Shown: positions 10,667 through 21,862, numbered from the stretch's first letter. The stretch: DNA of 64,000 nucleotides from Symbiodinium microadriaticum (GCA_001939145.1 LSRX01000586.1:275159-339158); one strand, 5' to 3'. Program-made: numbers and translations. Notes: generated by a model not told the origin, from the sequence alone.

Positions 10667-10780
10667 TGGGTTTTTGGGGGCCCAATATACTATAATTTTA
10701 ATTTCTTATAAGAAGGAAACATCTCCTGAACTTAATAGTTAGAATAGGGTTTTGGGGGCCCAGTAGACTATAGCTCTAAT
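10667..10780. repeat. Two direct copies of a ~35-base unit
   Basis: GGGTTTTTGGGGGCCCAATA at 10667 and GGGTTTTGGGGGCCCAGTAG at 10746 start two copies 78 bases apart, each continuing CTATAaTttTAAT-like. This may be one end of a mobile element. Confidence 0.55.
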
Positions 10781-12805
10781 AAGGAGCCATCCCCCCGCAA
10801 GGACTCAAGCGCAACCCTTGAAGTCGCTCCCAGAGCTTCGGGGATCGCCGAGCTCTAAGGCACGGGTTCACAGGCTAGAGCCAAGGATGCAGAGACACCC
10901 TATAAAAAACGGGCCTTAACACTGAAAATGGGGCGGTTTAGGTGTGTTTTGCTTTCATTTGGAGCAGCGCTTCAATTTGATTTACATGTCGTTTATAATC
11001 ATCCCGATGTCCGATAATTCGTTTAACTTCTTCCGCTGCGATTTTTCCCCATGTTCGATAAGGGCTCGTACGTCCGGAGAGCGAGGGGAGGGAACTGCCC
11101 CATGGTACTGTAATAGTAACAATAATGATAATAATAATAATGATAATAAGGAACCCCCCAAAATAGTATTGGTAATTTTGTAGGCCCTCACATTACTAAA
11201 CTTCGACCCAGAAGATTTCGTGAGGCAGGCCTCGCTCTTCGGCTGCCCCCAGCGGCTGCCGCCCTGAGATGAGAGGGATCCAAAGTTGGTCCCGGATCGT
11301 TTGAAAGGTTCTCCAAACATAGGGCTTTTAAACGAGTTTAGAGCTTAGGGGTTAGGATGGATTTATAGGGTTTGTTTATAGAGGGTGTAGGGCTTAGGGT
11401 GTAGAGGTGCGGGGTGTTCTACTAGGGCATATGGTGGTTTAGGCCGAGCTTCCTTGTACAGCGCACCGGCGCCGAACCGAGGAAAAACAGTGCCGTGTGC
11501 TTCGAGCTCTTAGCACAAAGTATCAGCATATCTCCTTCTCCCCGTTCGTCCCTGTATGTGATTGCGGAGGTGTGGCGAATACTGCGGAAGAGCACATATA
11601 TATATATATATGAATATGATATGGTGTGTTTGCAAGGAGATCTGAATCAACTGCGTCAATACCAGGTTCAGCAGCGATGTGCATTCGGGCCTTAAACTTA
11701 AAGTCCCGAACCCTACAATCCTCCCTGCAACAGGTGCCGGTGGTGCTGCGGCAGCAGCCGTCGGGACAAGTGGGAAGCAGCACATGTTCGTTTTGTTGGT
11801 TTAAGGTTCCGATGCGCTTGCGGGGAGTTAGCCTCTGGGAGTTGCCTCGAGCACCCTTCGGCGAATTGGCTGATGTGTCGCATGCAAACATGGGCCGCGT
11901 CTTCCTGAAATTCTGGGGACTGAGCCTGGAAATATCAACTCTCTCCCTATCAGCCCTATCACAGCCATCGGCTTGAATACAGGTTCTCAGAACTTTGGGG
12001 CGGGGTTCTTGTCCTTTTGCAGGCGCTGCATGCCGTCCGGAAAGCGCTGTAATTACCTGCAAAAGGTGCTCTTGAAGTCTCGTTTTTGTTGGGTTCGTGA
12101 GGCTCCGAGCGTGAGGCTTTCAGCAGGTTGGAGGGCAGCAAGTCCGATTCCAGTGCGGGGCAGTGGGAAGACACTAGAATGTACGGTAAGCAACAAGACT
12201 TCTGCACACCCTTGCTCGGACACCGTTGCCGTACCTCGCACATCTTGGGCAAGTCTCTCCTGTACTGTTCATTGCGAGACCCTGTGCAGGAGGTGATTGG
12301 GCTTCAAGCTTGAGCTATTTGGTGTCTTGTGTGATGGGCATGTTCCCGATGCACGAATATAATAACTCATTGGAAGAGGCCCTGAAAAATCATGCGCCCG
12401 AGGGAGCATGCATGCAGCACCGTCCCTTAGAGCATGGCCTCCCTCTCTGAATTTGCGTTTTCTGGCGCTGGGGTCTTGGTTTGCACCTCTAAGTGATTTC
12501 GACTTGATCACGTGATCCTCGCGTCCCCACTTCCTGGTCCAGTCGAAGCACCAGTCTGCGCGAGGAACTCAATGCAAAGTCTCCAGCAGGAGGAGGCATG
12601 CCGCATCTTGCTATTGCCAGCCACAACCCTTAGCCTCACATGTTCTCCCGACAGCATCTATTTTTGCAACTCTCTTCATCTAGTCTTAGAATGATAGTTT
12701 TGGATTCTCGTCTAAACTACCTGAAACTTGACCTACCAGCAGGTGCCCGTGGCTTTGCGCCAACTTCGCCCCGAAATCACAGCACCCCTAAACCCACAAC
12801 CCTGA

Positions 12806-12927
12806 ATGCTAAATCCTCCTGCGGATGAAACGCGAGCATTAATCCAGCAGGCGGCCATCTCCCGTGTGATGGCTGCCCTGTCTGAGGCCGTGTCTCCAGG
12901 GTCTGACGGGTTTCTGCAGGAGTCATG
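12806..12927 (+). CDS. Exon-like coding island
   Basis: MLNPPADETRALIQQAAISR then VMAALSEAVSPGSDGFLQES. Acidic and helical. Upstream CCCCTAAACCCACAACCCTG is telomere-like. The frame then enters a (CATG)n repeat, so the exon must end before or at it. No family recognised. Confidence 0.42.
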
Positions 12928-13004
12928 GCATGCATGCATGCATGCATGCATGCATGCATGCATGCATGCATGCATGTATGTATGTATGTATGTATGTATG
13001 TATG
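12928..13004. repeat. (CATG)n then (TATG)n microsatellite
   Basis: About 48 bases of perfect CATG repeat followed by GTAT repeat. Confidence 0.95.
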
Positions 13005-13312
13005 CATGTGTACACAACTACATATAAGTATATAACTTCACTTGTTCTGTCTTCTTTTTTTATTTATGAGTTACTTATTGATTGGTGTATTTGGTTAGAT
13101 GTAGGTGCATTCAATTAAGTTACTAATTAATTCATCACTAATTGATTAATGAATCTATTCATTGTGATGATACGCATATACACTCAATGGTAGATATTCG
13201 AGCGCACACACGCGCACGCACACGTTCGTCTATATGATGTCTCTCCCACTCCCCGTGGTGAAAAGAGTTCGTCTTTAGGGCTGACAGGTCAGGATTCAGG
13301 ATTCGAGCTTAG

Positions 13313-13498
13313 GTGCTCACCCTTCGTCTAACTCACCGTTGCGTATTCATAGTTTCGGGTCGCCTGCGGGAGCACCCCTCTGAGACGCACGAAATGTTTC
13401 CAAAGAGTTCACAGGCCTACCGGCGGCTGGCACGTCCAGAGAAGGCGGGCTCCGTGCATACCGCTGCTCAAGCTTCTTCGGGTCCTAGAGCCCTGTAG
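13313..13498 (+). CDS. Candidate coding frame, 61 codons
   Basis: Frame continues RLREHPSETHEMFPKSSQAY, RRLARPEKAGSVHTAAQASS to TAG at 13496. The composition looks protein-like, but the start and exon limits are uncertain. No family recognised. Confidence 0.33.
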   Translation: MLTLRLTHRCVFIVSGRLREHPSETHEMFPKSSQAYRRLARPEKAGSVHTAAQASSGPRAL

Positions 13499-13766
13499 TT
13501 GAAGAGTAAGTTTGGGCCTCAGGGTTTGTATAAGTTGTAGTATTAATCCATACATGTCGACATGGTTCCTTGCAGCTGAACCGCAGAAGTAGAGAGAACT
13601 GTCTAGACTCAAGCACTGCACGTTTGCCGAGATCCTTGTTGAATAAGCGACGGCTCTATCTACCAGAGAAACCCTTTCTGCACATTCTATGTAAAATTTT
13701 CGTATCTTCTCAACAAGTCGTGCCAAAATTACTGTAGTACATGAGCGCAGACAATCTCCAACCTAC

Positions 13767-14304
13767 GTATGCATGCATACATACATACATACATACATAC
13801 ATGCATGCATACATACATACATACATACATACATACATACATACATACATACATACATACACACATACATACACACACACATACACACATACATAACATA
13901 ACATAACATAACATAACATAACATAACATAACATAACATAACATAACATAACATAACATAACATAACATAACATACCATAGCATAGCATAGCATAACATA
14001 ACATAACATAACATAACATACCATACCATATCATAGCATAACATAACATAACATAACATAACATAACATGACATGACATGACATGACATGACATGACATG
14101 ACATGACATGACATACATTTCATACATTCCATACATGCATACATACATACATACATACATACATACATGCATACAAACATACATACAAACAAACATACAT
14201 ACATACATACATACATACATACATACATACACATCCATCCATGGATGGATGGATGCATGCATGCATACATACATGCGTTTACATACATACATATACATAC
14301 ATAC
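13767..14304. repeat. Composite tetra-/pentanucleotide microsatellite
   Basis: Blocks of (ATAC)n, (ACATA)n pentamers, (GCATA)n, (ACATG)n and again (ATAC)n, about 540 bases in all. It contains a CATCCATCCATGGATGGATG palindrome near 14232. It keeps long Cys/Tyr/Met/His frames open on both strands, which are not genes. Confidence 0.95.
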
Positions 14305-14380
14305 TATGAAGAGGTGGGCGCGACCTGGTCCACCGAGCGCTGGGCTGCCTTGAGCCAGGCGAACATCTTGGAGCCGCGCA
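14305..14380 (+). CDS. Exon-like coding island
   Basis: YEEVGATWSTERWAALSQAN then ILEPR, GC3 24/28, abutting the microsatellite on its left. CGCA|GTTCTC gives a possible donor at 14381. It may continue a gene with the island at 12806 across the two microsatellites. Confidence 0.45.
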
Positions 14381-15111
14381 GTTCTCTGGGATTTCAGCTC
14401 GGGTTTCGGGCTTCAGGCCTTGTGTGTAGAGGCTTTAGGGAAAAGTGAGGCGAGGATTCCAGGGTGTCGAGGTTCTGGGATGCTTAGGGTTCAGTAGGTC
14501 CTTAATTTCTCTCTGCTGCATGGCCCTGTGCGGTTTGACGGGATGTCAGCATAGAATTTTGAATTCATGAAGCGCTTCTGTTTCTTCAACCTTTGTGACT
14601 TGGTTCAGTTGCTGAACGCAAAAGTTTCGGAGTGTTTTGATGACGTGCGAGAGTTCAGCATCTTTTTGGCCATTTCCAGTCGGCTGTCCTTGGAGGAAAT
14701 CGGGTTTGGGATGGCTGACCTGGTCATGAGACACGTCATGACTTCAGAGTGTAAAATCATGTCTGTGTTGCTTTTTATCGTCCTTCAGAGGGGCCTCAGA
14801 TTGTCGAATCTGCCGAGGAATCCGTTGTCGCGGCTCTAGAGGTTTACGGCTCTTGGCAGCTTTCGGGTATGGGGCTAGGCTCGCGGAAGTTTAGTATTCT
14901 CTGAAGGGTATACTCGCAAGTGTTGGGGCTCACTGTCGCGGGGTGTCTCGAAGATGCTCCTTTGAAGCACTCGCCAAAAGCAGCAGAGGTTAGATAACTC
15001 TTTGAGGTGGCGCCGCTACTCTTGAATATAGAAATTCTCAGAGTTTTGCAGTATTCCTGCCCGCACCGGGCTTCCAAGGTACCTACTTCAGGTAACATTT
15101 CATGATAATGC

Positions 15112-15408
15112 ATATGCAAAGAGGGAGGCCCCCCAGGGAATCTCCAAGCCCCAAACGCCGAAGATCTTGAACAGGTTCTGGCAAAGCTGCGAACTCTCGC
15201 TGCGACGGTGGGGGCCTTTGCTTTGGCCAACTCGGCCGATTGTGTTCAGATCATCGTTCTTCAAAATTCAACAACCATGGACTTCAGCGGTGAACTCCAA
15301 AGTCCCCTGCTGCGAGATGTCCGAGGCACGCTGGGTACTTCCGCACCCGGCACGGCTCCTGTCCATGGATCCGAAGGCCAGCTGCATTCCCTGAAAGCTG
15401 AATCCTAA
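15112..15408 (+). CDS. Candidate terminal coding region, 98 codons
   Basis: Open from a TAA at 15109 to TAA at 15406. It reads NAEDLEQVLAKLRTLAATVG, AFALANSADCVQIIVLQNST and later LLRDVRGTLGTSAPGTAPVH. The first third is a helical, Leu/Ala-rich stretch and the rest is polar. There is no ATG near the left end, so it is probably entered by splicing (GCAAAG| near 15121). No family recognised. Confidence 0.42.
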   Translation: MCKEGGPPGNLQAPNAEDLEQVLAKLRTLAATVGAFALANSADCVQIIVLQNSTTMDFSGELQSPLLRDVRGTLGTSAPGTAPVHGSEGQLHSLKAES

Positions 15409-15818
15409 AAGCTTCCGCAGGCCGAGCGTCGAAACCTAAACAACTACAGCTTAGCCTTCAAGCACCCTGCGAGCCTGTGGAGCAGTGGAGCTCGCTTGCA
15501 GGTCCTGGCTGACACAGGACGGTGTGCTGGGATTGGCGGCTTGGGGCCGAGGGAGCAGTTCGAGCCTGGAGTCTTTTCTGTGACGCTTCGGGCTGTGGTA
15601 TCTGAGCCGAGGTATGTTAGTTAGGGAGTTTCCCGAGCATGGTTTCGGGTCTTCAGGATGAGCAATGATGTGATGGCTTTGGGCTCTAGAGTCCTTTCGG
15701 ACTAGCGGGGCCCCGTTATGAGGGATGCATTTTGTGGCTGCTCATCATACCAGCCCACCCCCAAGTGCAGGAATCGAAGATCCGACGCTGGCCGGGCAGG
15801 CGTGCGGAGTGCTGGGAG

Positions 15819-15843
15819 TCATGAGTCAGAGTCTGACTCATGA
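15819..15843. repeat. Perfect 25-base palindrome
   Basis: TCATGAGTCAGA-G-TCTGACTCATGA, with a TGACTCA/TGAGTCA pair. Could be a hairpin or a dyad protein site; nothing else supports either. Confidence 0.8.
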
Positions 15844-16239
15844 GTCTCAAAGTATAGGATTCGGGGTTGGGTTGTAGGGCTTCATGAGGATTACCATAGA
15901 TGTATAAGAAGATCCCAGAAGACCACGGGAAGCACTCTAAATCAATATGAGCAGGAGTAGTCATTGTGTTCACGTCGGGTGTGCATTCGTACAAGTACGA
16001 GCCGATTCGCCGCAAGGATGCGGAAGCTTTCCCAAGCCCTCGACAGGTTCTGAAATTTTCCTCCAACAAACCCAAACCCAAAAACCCTGAACCCTGCACC
16101 CTAAACATTGCGTTTTAAACTTAAAATCTTGAGCAACTCTTAACAAGAAACCGTACGTGTCCCTTGCCAGGCGATCGACACTGCCGAGGCACAACGTCCG
16201 GCTGCATGGCTGTGGGCTCTGTCAATGCAGGGAACCTGA

Positions 16240-16401
16240 GCACATCAAAACTCAGAGTGCCAGTTCTTGAACCCTGTCGAACGCTTGGAGCGTGGTATCA
16301 ATATGATGAAGATCATGGTCCATGAGCAGCACTCCTGCAAAGGAAAGAAGCGCCGCGGCTCTGAGCCCGACAACACAGCACCGGCAGCAGCAACCCACTG
16401 A
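16240..16401 (+). CDS. Exon-like coding island, possibly terminal
   Basis: Open from TGA (16237) to TGA (16399). It reads CQFLNPVERLERGINMMKIM, VHEQHSCKGKKRRGSEPDNT and APAAATH (GC3 about 31/47). AAAACTCAG|A at 16255 is a plausible acceptor. The basic KGKKRRG stretch could be a nuclear-localisation signal. No family recognised. Confidence 0.48.
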   Translation, partial: AHQNSECQFLNPVERLERGINMMKIMVHEQHSCKGKKRRGSEPDNTAPAAATH

Positions 16402-17253
16402 TGCCCACATGCCAATCTCCGAAGCCTTGTGCGCCTTACACCGAATCCCATCTGCTTCAAGTGTGTTTAGTTACAGCAACTTCCACCAGATCCGGACCAT
16501 TGAATTTCCTTGAATACATCATCAACTCCGAGCCGCTGACTTAAACCCGACAGCCCTGAACCCTCGAAGCTCAAAGAGCCCAAACTGCGCCCCAAACCCG
16601 GCACCCGGAACCTACGACGATGCCGGGCACAATCCACGAAAGACCTACAGCACATGAGCGTCTCTATGACTCCTCACACAAATCCCTTGTAAACCCTCCA
16701 TAAATCCAGGCGAAGCCTTCTGATGTTTTGTTTTACCGACTCTTCACACTTCCTCAATACTTAGAATAGTGCTTTTGTGGATACTATAGCAATTAAAAGT
16801 ATATGAGCTGAGAACTAGAAGGTAATAATGGTTGCTGATCACGACATCCTTCTTTATCAAAGCTCGCAGGCCATGGTCGAGGCTCGAGTCCTTCGCACCG
16901 GGCTGAGCTTAGCTGCTTTAGTGCGTACAGCTTAGGTGCTGACGCGGCTCATTTAAGTTTGTATTCTTGTTGGGTTTAGGTTTGGGTGGGCTGCGGGGCT
17001 TTGGAATCTAGAGTGGAAGCATCCTAGGTTCCAGGGTTTGTTCAGGAAGGCTTCTGGGTGGTTCCAGGCTTGGCTGCGGGACTTGCGGTCTGGAGCTTCT
17101 AGTTTATAATCAGATCCGAGGAGGGTTTCAGAAACAGGCTCTGGAGTTGAGTCTGAGTTGCCGGCCGAAGCCTCGGAGCGTCGAAGACTAAGAGGGCTCT
17201 GGGTCTTCGGCCCCTACACCGGCAGTTGAGTCTTCGGGGTTGCTCTGTTTCAG

Positions 17254-17379
17254 GACTCCGCAGATCTGAGCTCGGGTCGCTGTGTTCGGACACCCGAGGC
17301 ATCGCCGTGAAGCTCGTCTCCCAGCCGCGGGAGAAGCGGAAGAGCAGCAAGGCCGCCGTGTCCATCTTGGACCCCCCCT
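17254..17379 (+). CDS. Internal exon with a telomere-like donor
   Basis: Strongest codon signal among the islands: GC3 33/36 in frame SELGSLCSDTRGIAVKLVSQ, PREKRKSSKAAVSILD. CTGTTTCAG|GA (17253) is a good acceptor. The exon ends CCCCCT|GTTTAGGGTTTAGGG, so the GT donor lies inside telomere-like repeats. Basic PREKRKSSK segment. No family recognised. Confidence 0.55.
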
Positions 17380-18264
17380 GTTTAGGGTTTAGGGATGACC
17401 TGTCCGAAGCACATGGGGCTCAGCTCCAAGCCGTTCCAGGTCTCTGCAGCAGCCTGGGTGCCGCAAGAGGCCTCCGCAACTTGCACAAGAGTCACAAGAG
17501 GTCAATCAAAGAGCCGAATGGCACCCACGACTTCTTCAATCTTACGCCCCAGGTCCTAAGCACAAACCGTCCTTTCCTGCATCTGTTTGAGCACTAGCCT
17601 TGTCACGAATGAAAGATAGGCTGGTGCGAGATCACGGCAAGTCTGCACCAGCCCGCATTGCTCAAAAAACGAGGTTTGCGTCACTAGATCTGCTGGTTTG
17701 AGTCGTCAGCTGTTCTTGACTGCAGAGGGCGGTATCCGTTTTCTAAGACGAGGTGCATTCAGCTTGACGTTCTTTGCTCTGAGTGGATGGCCCGGGTCAA
17801 TGTAGACCGTACACTCCAGGACTCAGTCAGATTCGCCAAACTGTAGGAGTTGGACACTTACCGGTCTGGAACCCAAGTCCAACAAACTAATTTGTAGCCC
17901 CCAGCTCTAGACTTCAGGCAACCGGACACCGGGCTCTATGAACGCAATCCCCAGCTTTTAAGCCCACTATCCTCTAAAGAGTCTTCTAAGCCGTAGATGC
18001 AACAGGTCACTGCTCTCGCTGGCATGGTGCTGACGCACATGCGCCGGGACCTCTGACTCTTAAGCTGAATCCTTGCTGGGGTGCTTTCTGAGTTTGCGGC
18101 CGTCTTGAACCCTAAGCCATGCCAAGCCCCTTACCATATACAGCCCCATGCAACCTGCCAGCCCTGAACTCCCAACCGAAAGCACAGAATCCCATAGACG
18201 ACCGAAGTTCTAAACCCCAAGCCTTAAAAATCGAAGAAGCCCGAAGCCCTATGGCCCTATATAA

Positions 18265-18375
18265 GAACCCCCATGGAAGCGGTACCGAAAGCGCCTCCGA
18301 GGCTCCATCGGGCTCAGTCTGGAGCGGCTTCTAAGCGGCGAGGACCAGATGCAGCTGATGGAGGAGCTCTATCAG
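18265..18375 (+). CDS. Exon-like coding island before a foldback element
   Basis: WKRYRKRLRGSIGLSLERLL, SGEDQMQLMEELYQ (GC3 29/34), then CAG|GTGCCT at 18376. A basic amphipathic segment is followed by an acidic helix. Foldback element A4 begins nine bases after the donor. No family recognised. Confidence 0.52.
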
Positions 18376-18384
18376 GTGCCTTGG

Positions 18385-18449
18385 TACCCATCGGCCCCTA
18401 AGTATGGGTTTGTATTTAGAATCCTATAACTACTTGGGGCATATGGGTA
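18385..18449. mobile_element. Family A foldback element, copy A4 (short)
   Basis: TACCCATCGGCCCCTAAGTA... and ...CTACTTGGGGCATATGGGTA are the arms. At ~65 bases it has lost most of the usual core. It lies at the start of the putative intron after the exon at 18265. Confidence 0.7.
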
Positions 18450-18629
18450 GGGGGCTATGCCGGTTAGGGGTGTTGGGTTCTGGGTTTTAGGGTTTAGGCT
18501 CTATAGTGCCTGTGTTGTTGTTTTGTTTAGTGGTTTTTAGGGAGTAGGATTTTGGTTGTGTTTTGTTTTAATGGTTTGGCAGGTGCCGGCTGCGAGGTTA
18601 CTGTAATGGGAATTATGAGGGTTTAGTAT

Positions 18630-18720
18630 AGGGGCCTGAATAATGCCAACATTATTCCATAGGTTGCTTATTATAATTAGACTGCAATGTGCCCCGAAAC
18701 CCTATGAACAGCAGGCCGCT
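18630..18720. mobile_element. Family H foldback element, copy H3
   Basis: Left end GGGGCCTGAATAATGCCAAC matches the family H consensus; the middle has GTGCCCCGAAACCCTATG; the right end (AGCAGGCC) is degraded. Confidence 0.5.
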
Positions 18721-20795
18721 TTTTGTTATACCACTATAGTCTCCAGTGTAGGACCCCTTATGAAGAAAAACAAAAAGGGTCACCAAGAAAGGGTGTGCTT
18801 CGGGTCACATGTTTGTGGGCTTGTACTGGGAGTTACTCTACATACCATCTGAGGCCTCCGTCGAGGTTCAGGATTCTCACACGCAGGATGTTCATTGGGG
18901 ACATGGGGGGGGGGGCGTTCTAGGTTGCGGATCTTGAGATCTGTTGACGGACAGGAGAAATCAACCCAAGTTCTTACAGGCCTTCCCGCATCCAACATTT
19001 AAAACTTGTGAGTCCTTGGGTACCATTGTCTGCGGCCCTGCTGCACTGCCGTCCTTCGCGACACTACAAGCCGCATAAGCTCCCAATTATACCCGGCCCC
19101 AATACCCTTCGAGCCGTAAATCCTAACTCCCAGACTACCCACGAACCCGCACCACCCAGAGAGCCCAAGACCCCTTAATTAAGGAATATACCTTAAGCCA
19201 TAATATTAAGGCCCCTATAATTTCAGATCTACGCTGGCCTGGCCGCTGGATTGGCGTCGCTTCGACGGCGCCTTGGTGAGGAGGCGCCAGACTTGTTTCG
19301 TCGATTTTCACTAGGCTTTAGGAGTATACGGGTTTAGGGTTTAGGGGTTTAGGGCTTTAGGGCTCCATTTTAATCCATCCAAGTTCAACAGTAGCTCTCA
19401 GGATAAACCGCGTGTCGAACAAGCCCTAGGAACATGTCAGGGGTTCCGGGCTTGGCCTGCTCTGAGGCATGCAAGAGGCCCTAAACTCAACACCGGAAGC
19501 CCAGGACCCGAAACAGCTAGACACCCTGCTTGCGGCTCTCTGAGGCTTTCATTGTTATCCCTTTCAGCCTTGATCCTTTCTTTGTTTTCCTAAACGCCGT
19601 TGAAGCGGTGCTCAATGTCGGGATTGTATGGGGTGTTCGGTCCAAGCTTTGCTCGTGGTAACTTTCAACTGCTTCTCAGTGTCTCGGGAACCTGTGGCCC
19701 GTCGTGCCATGTGGGGGTGTTTGGCTTCGCTTTGAGATTCGCAGGTGAATTCTACGTTCGTTCTAAGCTCTCGGTGGGGATGCAACGTTGATTCTTTGAG
19801 GGCTTCTGGTTTCTAAAGAATTCCGGGCTTCGTACCGGGGACGCAACTAGATGTCGCCGAGATCCTTACATTGAAGACATCGCAAACCTGGCTTTGCGGG
19901 AGGGAAGATTTAGTGAGAGCCTACAGCTCCGTGGTGCGGACGGCTTTTTGCATCTGGGGACTTGGTTAAGGTTTATTTAAACGCTCTCGTGCCTCTTCCC
20001 CCGGAAGGCGCATCGCACCGTGGCTGCAGACAATGTGGGAGCTACACGATTGTGGCAGGAATCAAGGGTCCTTGCAGGCCAATGGCTTCTGGTGTTGGTT
20101 TGCAATCTCGCAGGTTCCAAGTGGGGATATCAAATTTTCCTGTGCAGCAGTTTTGCGGCAGACTCGGTTGGTGTTTTAGTTTCGTGGCATCCCTGATCAG
20201 GATTCGCAGTGCAATTCATGAGCCCCCCCTTGCCCGTGCAGAAGTGTGGAAGTGTAGCTGAAGCCCACCTAGTGTGAATTCTCGGAATCGTTCCTGTTTA
20301 TGGTGCCGTTTCAGCATTTCAACCTGCTTTCTGCATGCTTCCAATGATGCATTTCTATTCTACCCAGTTGCATGTCGATCTGAACCGCTCGATCCTTGAC
20401 CCCGCCACAGCACTGGAGTTTGAATGTTTTCCTTGCGTTCGGGGACGTTCGGCATGAAGGGAACGTAAGGTCTCGAGTCGTAATCCGTGCTTTTTGTTTC
20501 GTTCTGCACTCAAGATGCCCCAATCTTTAATTCCCCGAATCCTAAACTCCATGCAGCCATCGGTCTCCGAGACCTTTGACGCCTCAACTGCTGGAGCCTC
20601 AAGCTCCTGAGCCCTTGAAGCCACGGCCCCCCAACCTCAGAAGCCCTGAGCCTTCCGCCGTGGGGGCAAGCCCAGGCGTGCTGAAAGCATCGCAGGCAGG
20701 CTGCACCAGGGTTCTGACGATGGGGCCGTCGCGTCGAAGACTTTGAGAACTCTCCACTCGTTTCAGTAAACCTAGATGTTCCCATAACAAAATGC
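18721..20795. other. Repeat-bearing stretch, weak islands
   Basis: Holds a G10 run (18906), a family B remnant (19155) and TTTAGGG repeats (19327-19365). One possible island at 20650-20769 has two frames of similar GC3: RRGGKPRRAESIAGRLHQGS, or an overlapping AVGASPGVLKASQAGCTRVL. No firm call. Confidence 0.35.
19155..19225. mobile_element. Family B foldback remnant, copy B2
   Basis: CCCAGAGAGCCCAAGACCCC followed by TTAATTAAGGAATATACC matches the left part of B1 (50673). The right arm is missing. Confidence 0.5.
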
Positions 20796-21083
20796 ATGAC
20801 AAACTCCGTCCGAAGAACCCAAACCATAAACTCAAAGCTGCACGATTCTTGGGACACCAATGGCTGCCAGGACCCGCTCTGGGCCGCTGCCAAGGCTGCC
20901 TGCAGCCGGGCGCACGGAAAGACACCCACAACGGCATGCGCGTTGCAACTAGTAGCAAGTACTATGACTGTAGAAAAGTCCTTTTACTTACCTCTCGCCT
21001 CTATCTTAGTTCTTCTGACTACTCTTCTTTTGTGTTCTTCTAACCTATATCGTCGTAGAGATCAGGTCTGGGAGTGGTCGTGA
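20796..21083 (+). CDS. Candidate coding frame, 95 codons
   Basis: MTNSVRRTQTINSKLHDSWD, TNGCQDPLWAAAKAACSRAH, GKTPTTACALQLVAS, then a hydrophobic stretch (LASILVLLTTLLLC) before TGA at 21081. The first 60 residues look coding; the hydrophobic end could be a membrane segment or read-through into an intron. A second frame with an ATG at 20792 overlaps. Not recognised. Confidence 0.35.
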   Translation: MTNSVRRTQTINSKLHDSWDTNGCQDPLWAAAKAACSRAHGKTPTTACALQLVASTMTVEKSFYLPLASILVLLTTLLLCSSNLYRRRDQVWEWS

Positions 21084-21631
21084 AGCCGGAAACCTCGCAG
21101 TTCGGATGGGCCCGGAGCCTCACGGGTTTAGGGCTGCAGGGTTCATAAGGGGTTTAGGGCTTGGGGCCCGCATGGCCTGGGGTTTTAGCACTTTGATTTC
21201 GCTCTTTGGAGTTTCGGGCTTGCGGTCTGGCTGATACGGTGTAGTGTGCAGTTTCGGATTGTGGCGGTGGACAGATATTCATTTTTTGGTGTCGCTCCCG
21301 AAGGTCGTGCTTTTCCTCGGTCCTCGTTGCAAGCACGTGGGTGGTCTGCTGATAGGTGTTCGCCTCTTCTTGGTGCATTTGCGTTGTGTCGAGCCAGTCT
21401 AGATCCAACTTCTGTCTGAACATGCTACACTTCTCGACCCATCCCAGATCGCGTCCGGTGATCCCTCATCCCGAGCTCAAGCCGGACAGCTTTTCGGGTT
21501 CCGTGCTGGCGACATCGTCCCTGCGGCACCTGCATCATATTTCGGCTTGAGAATTTGGGCAAGGTCCCAACATCTCCCACCATCCCGCTGCCCTAGAATC
21601 CTACAGCTCTTGACCCAAAGTCCTAACATGA

Positions 21632-21862
21632 ATGATAATGACCTTGTGCATCCGTCTCCGCGTTACTCGCCAGCAGGAAGCCCGCAGCCCTCTCCGTCCT
21701 CAGGCGGCTGTCAAGGAGAAGTTCTCGGTGCACGCCCAGTCACAGGTGCCTGGCTTGCACATTGTGCCATGTCCTGTGGTTGAGAGTTGTTGTGGCGAGT
21801 TCAGTGAGACTTCTCCTGGGCTTGCTGATGTTGACACAAGCAAATGCACCATAAAAGGTTGA
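21632..21862 (+). CDS. Candidate coding frame, 76 codons
   Basis: Contains RQQEARSPLRPQAAVKEKFS, VHAQSQVPGLHIVPCPVVES, CCGEFSETSPGLADVDTSKC, to TGA at 21860. An overlapping + frame (21547-21783) is also open. Polar, with a Cys-containing centre; no family recognised. Confidence 0.33.
   Translation: MIMTLCIRLRVTRQQEARSPLRPQAAVKEKFSVHAQSQVPGLHIVPCPVVESCCGEFSETSPGLADVDTSKCTIKG

Larger units (their letters stand above)
9723..12805. other. Mostly non-coding, repeat-rich; weak islands only
   Basis: Possible but unproven islands: ~9956-10037 (KIAEFWFTPSASSCLDRNKN), 10560-10670 (QLPGQLASASVVQGLWEYAG or an overlapping frame) and ~11634-11672 (LQGDLNQLRQYQ with CAG|GTTCAG). An (AAT)n run lies at 11105-11148 and an (AT)n run at 11594-11612. 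The long opposed frames at 11523-12062 (-) and 11626-11976 (+) are not resolved. Confidence 0.35.

Noticed and set aside
11523-12062. 179-codon - strand frame
   Set aside because: Partly made of the (AT)n repeat (IHIYIYM); length within chance; no domain; a + frame overlaps.
12928-14304. CRISPR-like regular repeats
   Set aside because: These are contiguous simple repeats without unique spacers, in eukaryotic DNA.
13710-14448. Cys/Tyr/Met- and His/Thr/Tyr-rich frames up to 189 codons
   Set aside because: Pure translation of the ATAC/ACATA microsatellite.
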